Shown here piece after piece: positions 55,598 through 64,000 of a DNA stretch of 64,000 nt. The notes under the pieces were generated by a model, which worked only from the letters and a program-made list of their open reading frames with translations, was not told where the DNA came from and did no database searches. The first letter of the stretch is position 1. Each line of letters starts with the position of its first letter. The DNA lies in contig NC_060021.1 of the NCBI RefSeq assembly GCF_021134715.1, forward strand, positions 1,674,001 through 1,738,000, given 5' to 3'. The stretch is from Daphnia pulex (Eukaryota; Arthropoda; Branchiopoda; Diplostraca; Daphniidae). The translations under genes were made by a program, and so were the position numbers.

Positions 55598-56636
55598 ATG
55601 AGCACATTGATTAAAAATGGAATTCCTCATCCCAAATTCGGTAGTGGCGAAATAATCCCAACGACCTCCCAGCTTATTTCAGACTCTGGCCAGGACTATT
55701 GCAAAGACTCATTACATAGCTCAGAAGACAGCCTTGATAGCTGTGAAGAAAAAAATTCCTTTCAGCAAAGCAGTGGCATTAAAAAGAAAATCAAATTAAA
55801 AGTTAGAAGCATCTCAGATTCTACTGATGAAGAGGTAATTTAATTTTTTAAATATTGTGTAGTGAGTGTGGCCATTATCATGTATTGTAAAATATTGATT
55901 TTCATCTTTTTGAATAGGCTGGATCATGTTACTTCTCTTACAAAAGTATTTTGAAGTATCAGAACAATAGGCTAAGAAGCCTCTCTGAATCATGTGCAGA
56001 AAACTACAGGTATTTATTTCTTGTGTTAAATTTGAATGATTATCTGACAACACTTGTTAATCACTCTTTTTGAAAACCTGCAGTAACAGTTTTTCAAATA
56101 ATGGTGAATCAAATTCAGCCCTTGATGATTGGTGTGAAGAGGAGGAGGTGGATGATGATGGAGAAGGTGAGAGTCAGAAAGTGAAGAAAACTGTTAGGTT
56201 CAGCAATGTGGTGCACAAGCAACTTTTCAGGTATATTATTACAGTTGATTTTTTGAAATGGGAGCTAGAAGTCTATCCTCTTGTACATATTTTTAGATCA
56301 AATTCGAGTATTCTTGGCCAGCGCAAGAAAAATCAACGCAAGTCGCGCAACAAAGCCAAGAAACACAGCAGTAATGTTGAGAACCCGCCAATGAGCTCAA
56401 GCGCTGAATCCGACCACGCAATTCCATGTGATGTCGAGCTATCAGATGCGATGGAATCCGCCACTTTATGCGACAGTGGTATCGATGTTGAAGATTCGGA
56501 TCCAGGCATGGTCCAACAGCATGGTCCAAACTTTGCTACAAAAAAGAACAAGAAGAAGAATCGGGCCAAAACGAATCGTCGCCGCGCCAATAGTGAATCT
56601 TCTACTAATGATTTAATTTTCGACCTTGATCTCTAA
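55598..56636 (+). CDS. Kintoun/DNAAF2-like C-terminal region protein (5' end uncertain)
   Basis: Exons 55598-55834, 55918-56009, 56084-56230 and 56297-56636 join in frame. The end of the protein has the arrangement known from Kintoun, a cytoplasmic dynein-arm assembly factor: an ILKYQNNRLRSLSES-type motif, an acidic patch, KKTVRFSNVVHKQLFRSNSS, then ILGQRKKNQRKSRNKAKK and a final DLIFDLDL. The N-terminal PIH1 and CS-like domains (several hundred residues) are not found upstream. An acceptor-like CTTTTTCCAG|AAC is at 55580, so a 5' exon exists, coding or not. Either the gene is short or its N-terminal part lies elsewhere. Family assignment rests on the tail only. Confidence 0.55.
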
Positions 56637-57052
56637 GAAAAAGAAAAATCACTTTGATTTTTCTTCTGCAGGGAAGGGTTACATTTACAATAAGTAGTTT
56701 ATAGCACGTCTTTTTTTCTACTTTTTTGTTATAACCTAGTATCTGTTAGTGCAAAATTTCTACTACTTTTTTTAAACTTAAATGTATTAGCTGTGTATCT
56801 TAATGTATCAATACATGGGATCATGTTTTCCAAAGAAAGACTTTGTTAACCAAAAAACAATTCATATCATTTTTAGACATTAGAAAATGAAAGCTAAGCG
56901 TCAAAAAGAATCTAAATAAAATACTGTTGAGTGACAAGAATATTTCAGTATAAAGGCAAGCAGATTCATTCAGTCAATTTGAAAGGAATATTAATCTCGA
57001 TGTAGGATCACAATTGTATGGTGCTTTGAATAGTATAAAATGTTTCATCGAG

Positions 57053-60000
57053 TTAACTTGGCAGCTGCGTCGATGTTGCGCCGTTTGGTTTCAGCGCACA
57101 CTTGACAACCTGCTCTAATTTACTGAATCTTTCATTCGCCATCTTTTCTATGTCTCCAACAGCTTCTTGATAAAGGACATCGATTATTTTCATCTCCATC
57201 TCCTTCCATGCGCTTATCCATTTGTTAAGATCGCTAATAATATCATTTTTCTTTGATTTCTTCATTAATATCTGAGTTTCCATTGATGCCTTGATAGCTT
57301 TCATTCCAGCCAATTTGTCATGCATGGCATTCACATCAGAGATTTGGCAACCCAAATTTTGTTGCTCCCGTTCTAACGATTCGATTTCAGCTTTAATCGA
57401 ATTCAATCTGTTTTCCGATTGCTTTTCTTGATTTCTTGTCTCGACTAGGACTTTCCCCACAGTTTTGAATTCTAGCGCGTTTTCATTGGGGTCAAGAGAA
57501 TTCAGTTGGAGTTCCAGTTTCAATAAAGTTGCTTGCTGTTCTCTCCATCTCAGCTCTTGAGTTAATCTTTCTTTTTTACAAACCAACAGCTGACCACGAA
57601 TCTTTTCTCCAAGATCTGTTAAGGACGTCAATTGAAGTATTGGGGAGGATGATTCGCCGTCAGGGTTGTCTGTTGCTTCACGGCGTTGAAATAATTTGCC
57701 ATATTGTGCGTCGATTTTGTGCTGCTGTTCCGACAATAACTGCATGTCTTTCTTCAGTTCAGCATCAATCAACTTCAAGTTACGGAATCCATTTTCAATG
57801 TCGACATTCAATTGCTCCTTTTCATTCAGTAACGGTGTCGTATTCTGTAGGAATCCTTTATCGTGTAGAATACTTATGGCAAACGAGTCGGTAGGAATAG
57901 TGTCGGGAATTTCCACATTGAGATTGACGATATTATCCAGGGCGGGAATATGGACACAAAGTTGTTCATGTCCAGGTACAAATGAGGAGCTTGGCTTACT
58001 AGCAATCTAACAAAATAAAAAAATTATAATTGACATGAAAACAACGCAAACAAATAATAAAAAATAAATACCTGGTCTTCCCTCTTGCTTGGAATTACTT
58101 TGGAATTTTCGAGACCTTTAGAAAATTCATTTGCTGAGCTAGTCGGAGCTAGAGATTTTCCCTTCCTCGACATATCGTCTTTGGAACTGGAATTCATGGA
58201 TTTCCCTGCGTAAGAACAGCGACATGAGCAAGAAGTTGATAAATTAACAATGAGACTATTTACTAGCTGTGTTTTTCGATGGTTTCAAAGAAGAAAGAAT
58301 CTTGCTATAGTGTTCTTCAAATACATCTGACAATCGCACAATCTTAGCCAAATTGGGTGATTCCTTATCGCTGTAGGAATCCCTGGAATTGTCCAAGATA
58401 AAACGGACGTCTTTCGCGAAACCCATCGGTGTCAAATAGTTGTTCAGCCGAAGCTTTTCGCGCACTGTTTGAAAATCCATTTGAAGATCGACGACTTGGG
58501 AACTAGTTGGTACTTCCGGAATGCTGAGAAGCGCTCGGCACCATGCAGCACCTTCTAACCGATTCAACATTTTAATTAAATCATCACATTTCTGCCTCCA
58601 ATTTGTAGCGAAAGTTAAGGCTGGAGTAGCAATCCGATTCTGTAATGGTACAATAATTATTACGGGCGTCCGTTATTCAAACAGGTGGTAGAAGTTACCT
58701 TATTGATGTTATCTAACGATTTACTTGGTTCTGCTTTCTTGCTGCGTTCCGCAGCCTTTTCCTCCTCTTCATCCAGAATTCTGTACTTTTCTTTAATTTC
58801 ACGGCACATTGCTTTGACGTCATCAGAATCACGATTGCCAATAATCTCTAAGCACAAGTCCGAAATGATGGAAGCGTTTCGAACTATATCTGATGTGGGG
58901 AGATTGAATTTGTATGCGTTAATGTGGATGCGACGCACATCGTACTGGACGGATGTCACACGTCGGTAGAAGCGGTTTTCCAATCTTGCTTTAATAGTCG
59001 AGAGATCCATCGGATATTTCACCATGGAAGCGTAAGTCGGGTACAGGTCAAGGTTAACGGGGGTCGCAAAATGTTTTGCAACGTACATATCCATGACTTT
59101 GCTGAAACCAGAAGAAATTCGGTCACATTCCGAGTCCCGATCACCCACTGGAGGCCAATCTTCGGCATGCGGTTTGTACAATAAGCTCGCAATCTCAGTC
59201 GGAAGCGCAGGAACCTTTGCCCAAGGCCTAGAAGGCCTTCTTTCTAAATCAACTCTTTCCAAATCCCATGGACTAGCACGATCAACTTCATTATTGCTCC
59301 ATCTGTACAAACAGCGAAATTATAACCAATGATTTACTTAAAATTAATTGGGGACGAACCTGACTCGATAACAGAGAAATTGAGAATTTGGGTACTGATC
59401 GCTGAATGGTTCACATGCCTCTATGTGACCTTCCCACCACATTTGCTCTCCATAACCGTCATTTATGAGACTTCGGAAGCAGTCACCTGGCTGCCAGGTG
59501 CGTAGAATAGCCAAATCGAAATCCTGCTGAAGTACAAGGAAATCCAACACTCCTTCAACATCATGATATTTCAGGCTGAACGTTTCACCAGTTAGCAATT
59601 TGGTGGTCGGATCCATCAGTCCGAGCTGTCAATAAAAAAAGAGTAAATTACATAGACATTTTTAAACCAATAGAATTAAATACCTTCAAGCAATAAAGCC
59701 TTATTGGAGTTTTAATTTCATAATTTATAGAAATGATTTTAACCAATTCTTGTTCACGAATGAGTTTGTTGTGCCAAGGAAGCGAACTTTGATTTATTTT
59801 GTAGAGTTTCTTTTGTTTGACAGCATCCAAGTAAAGCTCGTGGCCTAAAATGAAAATTAAGTTATACCGCAATCTGATAAAACCACACGCAAAACAAAAT
59901 CTCACCTTGTCTGAAGTAAACAACTTCGTCACCCATCTGGGGATAGAAAGGCAGTCGGCGTGGAACAACTGAACACGGCGCAGGACGAAATATCTTCTGG

Positions 60001-61302
60001 GTTGCCCCCATCCAACCACCTGATCTAGGCTTTGACACCTTTCTTTTTATATTTTTGGGAGGCTCCAAAGCAGTTCCTCGGTCGGTTAACCAGTCAGAAT
60101 ATTCAGAGGACGAAGTTGGTATGCATGCATCTGAATCATCAGTTCCACTGTCGCCCATGTAAAAGTTCGCCGATGAGCTATTTCCGCTTTGCGGGTGTTG
60201 ATCTGATAGTTTTCTTTTATTTCTACTCATAGGTCGAAGTAGATTTACTTTAGATTCGATTTCCATAGGTTGAATCCCAAAAAGGGTACTCAAATTATTC
60301 TCCGTTTCTCTTTGTTTGCTCGAGATTAATACATTATTGTTCATGTGTTCATATTTCTGTTTTTTCTTTGAATTCGATTCCAGAGGGTCTTCTTTCTCCA
60401 AACGAACTAAAGCCGAAAATATAAGAAAAAACAAAAATAAATATTAGTTAAAACTAACAGACGAATTCCATTTAAGTAACTTTTTACTAATAAAAGATTG
60501 AGCTTTAGACGAATTCATTACGCTACCGTCAGAGAAGGGGGTTGAAATCAAGGTATCGGGAAAGGCCGAGATAGGACTATCCGGAAAAAATAAAATATCA
60601 TCTTCGTCTTGGATGGATGAAGAATTGGTTTCTTCTTGAGAGAGTTTCGTAATGTTCGGCTGTGTAACAACATTCTTGTTTTTATCCGTTTGGTTGGCTT
60701 CATCAGAATTTTTGGGAAGTTTCCCATAATTAGCAGATGAGGGCACCTCTGTTGTTTTGAGATAAGCAGCGTATCGTTCGATAAGATTTTTTGAAAGGAT
60801 GAGACAAGTGGCTCTTTTGTGCACACTGTCTGCCTCCTCGAGTTGGTTGATGTGACCAAAAATTTCGTCGCGAGAATCCGATGTTAAGTGACAGTACGTA
60901 CACTGATACAATCGAGTGTTATTTGCGTGTTTCTTCGATATGTGAGCGTGAAACCCATCCAGTGTTCGATGCCAGAAGGTACAATATGGACATCGATAGA
61001 CCATCACCGATTCTACTGACAGAGATGATGATTCCGCTTTCGGTAATGCGTTGGCCACTGCATTATTACTCCCAGGGTTCATAGATAGCTTCTACACATT
61101 AATTAAAATACAATTTAAATTAAAAATAATAAACACTTTAACGCTTAAAAAAACTCACCCTTCTTTTACGAGTTTTCGTGTAGGTCATATTCAAATTCCT
61201 CATTCTTTGCTGGCGTCGCCTCGCTGCCAACAAATTCCGATTAGTTTTTTCTTTAGTTGTTTCCTTATTATTTGACAGTTCTAGATGTTCAGCACCAGAC
61301 AT
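57053..61302 (-). CDS. C2H2 finger plus BRWD/PHIP-type double bromodomain protein with coiled-coil tail
   Basis: Exons (minus): about 61302-61160, 61092-60508, 60407-59907, about 59845-59685, 59627-59361, about 59302-58700, 58639-58263, about 58205-58070 and 58008-57053. Order: basic start (AARRRQQRMRNLN), two C2H2-like units (YRCPYCTFWHRT..HISKKH; YQCTYCHLTSD), an acidic linker, then the BRWD core ([46 protein letters not shown]). Bromodomain 1 (DWPPVGDRDSECDRI..PTYASMVKYPMDLSTIKARL) keeps the acetyl-lysine Asn in AYKFNLP. In bromodomain 2 (QMDFQTVREKLRLNNYLTP) the usual Asn region reads SYSDKESP. A coiled coil of about 250 residues ends the protein. True BRWD/PHIP proteins have WD40 repeats instead of fingers. 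Role inferred: nuclear, chromatin reading. Confidence 0.8.
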
Positions 61303-62690
61303 GATGTAAGCTATATTTCAAGTTGTCAATTAGATTTTTTGAATATTTAGAAGAACCAAGAATGCAACAAACATCTGTAGCAAATCATAAAATTACAGAA
61401 TCCATTATTGTCACACTAAGTAATAACTGTGAGTGAATGCTTCGTGTAAGCTATTTCATTCAAGCACACAGACCTACTGTGCATGACATTTTGGCTACAA
61501 TTGAATTACTACAATAGTAAATAGTTTCAAAGAAACTTAAGTATTTCCTAAACAGTTTCTCAAATTTAATGCAATTAATTTTTGTAAAAAAGAATAAATA
61601 CGTCTGTGTGAGAAAGAAAAAAAATGTTGTGTCATTTCAGAAAAAGTCTAAAAATTTCATCTTTTCTAAAAGACAGATCTATTAGTTCTATATCTAACTT
61701 TCATTCTTAATTTATAAATTATTACCTTATTTGATAATCAATTTCTGGCACTTTCAAAGAGAACATGTTGAAGGGATTCCACTTATAAGGTTGAACGAAC
61801 CAAAGAGGTGTGAGGAAATTAAGGCGAGTTTTCACTCTTTTACTCTTCACTGCAGCTGCACCCAAACGTTTGTTCTTTGTCGCGCCGTGAATACGCTCTG
61901 TTTCCCACGAGATTGAGTTCAAATGCTGTTTGCCTGTTTCTTAAATTACCAAGTTTTCGACTGCTACAACAACAACATTACGGCTGTGGGCGGGAAAGTA
62001 AAATAAAGATGCCAGTTTTGAGGAAACATGATCCTCGACTAGAACGTTCTGGGCCCCCCAAGCGGTCCCCCCAATGAAATGAGGGCATAGTTGGCATAGT
62101 TTTGACTTTTGGGTCAAATTCTCTTTAGCAGTCTTAGAGGTCAGAAAAAACAAAGATTGATGGATTTTTCGTTTTACGTGTTTTATTATGAGTTTTCCAA
62201 AAAATCAATTTTAAATATTATTAATCAAGTAGGACTTACATAAATATTTCCCAGAAAGATTGCCTTTTGCAATTAGTTTGACGTAAGCCCATCCTTTGGG
62301 ATTACTCAACTATGAAGACGGCGCAGAAGTGAGTACAAGTAAAACTTTGTGAAAAAAAAAAAAAAATATGCAAGGAAAGGAAGAAAGGAATTTGATTCAG
62401 TTTATTGCATTCGAGGCAAATAAAACCCTTGGAAATTGCTGTCTTGTTAACACCACACAGTCGCTCAGTTCAAAATAATAACAAGACAACATATTAAACG
62501 TTTCCTTGTCAGAAAGTAAAGATAGCAATAATCGAAGCGCAATATTTAAATACCGACATCACTTACACATATAACTGAAAACTTGGAGAAGAATCAATTT
62601 GAATGATCAGTAAGAAATGCAAATGGAGTTTATCTCAGAAATTTTCAGAATCACCCAGAAATTCTTAATCACAAGTTTTGTGTATCAATA
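61303..62690. other. Intergenic, no gene recognised
   Basis: AT-rich, between the bromodomain gene's start and the stop of the next minus-strand gene. Contains an A15 run at about 62349 and no motif-bearing frame. An upstream promoter for the bromodomain gene is expected at about 61303-61600, but I see no TATA box. Confidence 0.5.
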
Positions 62691-64000
62691 TTAAACGCTT
62701 TCATCAATATTCAGAGAATCATTATTTTTTTCCTTGACAAATTGTTCCAAGGCATTGAGCAACTCTTGCTCTCTATCGCGAATTTCTGATAAACCTCTCA
62801 TGTAAGCCTTTTTCAATTCATCTTCGCAAATTTCAGTGAGAGCTGTGATTTCCTTTCGTTCCTTGTTCACCAATTCCGCAATTCGAGCATCCGACTCTGT
62901 CAGTTCTTGTTCAAAAGAAGTCAATTCTGATTCCTTTTCGGACAGTTCACTTTGTAGAATTTCAAAGAGTTGAGCGGCTCCAGCATGAGATTCTTCGGTA
63001 TCTTTGATTTGGCGGTCGAGGTCTTCATTTTCTTCTTGCAGATTCGCAATTTCTTTGCTGATCAATGCAAGTTTATCTTCTAATTCAGAGACAAGTTTCT
63101 TAATTTCAGCCAATTCCTCTGTGTTTTTACTCGTTTCTTGCTGCTCAGGATCATACATGTCAAGGCTTAATTTGAGCTCTCGGCATTGTTGAGTTCGAAC
63201 TTGTAGCTCGGCTTCAATTTTTTTACCGTTAAGTTTCGTTATTAGCTTGATAACAACACCCTTTCTTTCCTTCAGTTTCAATAAGTCCGACTGACTGAGT
63301 TCATCCCTTTCTTTCGTTTTCTCCTGTTTTGCCCGCATCCTATTGATTTTCTGTCGCATTTCTGAAATCTTCCGTTCATCCTTTTGACGTTTCGCCAAAG
63401 CCTCTTCTAATGCAGGAAACGGACCCTTGGGAAAGCTAGATGGAATCTTCAACTTCATCTTGATTTCTAGCTTTTGATCAACGATGCTTAGTATGCCATT
63501 CTTGCGTTCTGCGTCTGTCAAAATGAAAGATTAATAATGACATCTCTAATACATTTTGACCAACTGTATTTACTTTTCAAAGGAGGAGCAGGAAGAGCTT
63601 TCATTTTATTCCTAGGCAGTGGTTCATTGCTGGCTTCGCCAGACTCATTCGAGTCGATTCGTAATCTCTTTCGACGAGGACTATTATTCTTTTTCGAAGA
63701 ACTTCTGAGAACTATTCTACCTAATATGGATCAAAACAATTATTTAAAAAACGAGAAAAAAATAAACAAATAGAAGGTAAAATATTTTACTATTGAATGC
63801 ATCAGACGACGCAGTACTCTCGGAAGAGTGTTTTGACTCGGACGTCGGCGAACAAAGTGAAGTTGGCTTTTCTTCATATTCCGATGACTCATCTGGAGTA
63901 GCCACACAACTCGGGGAAGAGGAGTCGATGTGTTTCATGATAGATGGCGATGATGGAATCCATTCATGAGATTCGTCATCTGAACTGCCTTCAGGGAATG
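62691..64000 (-). CDS. Coiled-coil protein, paralogue of the bromodomain gene's tail (5' end outside window)
   Basis: The last exon (about 63516-62691) encodes about 270 residues of coiled coil with heptads (KRQKDERKISEMRQKINRMR; LVSELEDKLALISKEIANLQ). It is the same length and layout as 57916-57053, and both share a stretch of the type CRELKLSLDMYDPEQ / TLLKLELQLNSLDPNE. Upstream small exons (about 63721-63574 and from 63791 to the window edge) are Ser-rich and acidic with a basic patch (RRKRLRIDSNESGE), and the frame is open at 64000. Upstream domains probably include bromodomains, but they lie outside the window. Tandem duplicate by inference. Confidence 0.65.

Noticed and set aside
61722-62153. 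Small minus-strand frames before the bromodomain gene
   Set aside because: No motif, no splice context, AT-rich; the gene's own ATG at 61302 has a clear first exon and donor.
1-64000. CRISPR array, bacterial operon or phage system
   Set aside because: Spliced genes, cuticle proteins and eukaryotic transposons show that this is animal nuclear DNA; the only short tandem array (19341-19600) has no spacer structure.

Overview
The window looks like arthropod nuclear DNA, most likely a branchiopod crustacean such as Daphnia. The basis is: introns of about 60-75 bp with GT-AG ends, arthropod TATA/TCAGT core promoters, Rebers-Riddiford cuticle proteins, a masquerade-type serine protease homologue, an expanded FEM1-like gene, and DIRS, Copia and hAT elements. 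The species is an inference; no marker gene settles it.

Left part (about 1-30 kb) is repeat-rich and decayed. A nearly perfect inverted duplication (arms 881-2817 and 5165-7091) carries the 3' end of a FEM1-like gene. A 5'-truncated LINE (about 8575-10480) follows, then a masquerade homologue (11490-14020) whose protease homologue domain is strongly conserved but interrupted by stops, a frameshift and lost splice sites. A Copia retrotransposon (15266-23532, with target duplication AATGA) has had its 5' LTR split by a hAT transposon (to 18528). Its gag-pol region contains at least four intron-like inserts, three of them exactly 69 nt. A DIRS-like element (about 24580-29490, minus strand) has been entered by a CR1/L2-like LINE (25756-26574) with a clean target duplication.

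The middle (29.7-38.6 kb) holds cuticle protein genes, an orphan acidic protein gene and a secreted KPTKGP-repeat/CUB-like gene. The pair acidic gene plus cuticle gene exists twice (24215-30725, now split by the DIRS element, and 34362-35660). Each copy has lost a different half. About 7 kb (38.6-45.8 kb) then shows no gene I can support.

Right part (45.8-64 kb) is compact, conserved gene space: TRPC4AP (minus), GORASP (plus), AASDH (minus), a gene with a Kintoun/DNAAF2-like C-terminus (plus), a gene joining C2H2 fingers to a PHIP/BRWD-type double bromodomain and a coiled coil but without WD40 repeats (minus), and the 3' end of a paralogue of its coiled-coil tail (minus, running off the window). 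Neighbours alternate head-to-head and tail-to-tail.

The most interesting observations are the intron-bearing Copia element, the multiply disrupted masquerade gene, the inverted duplication, the nested and dated insertions, and the WD40-less BRWD-like gene. Single-base frameshifts occur in several host genes of the left half, so sequence error must be excluded before decay is claimed.
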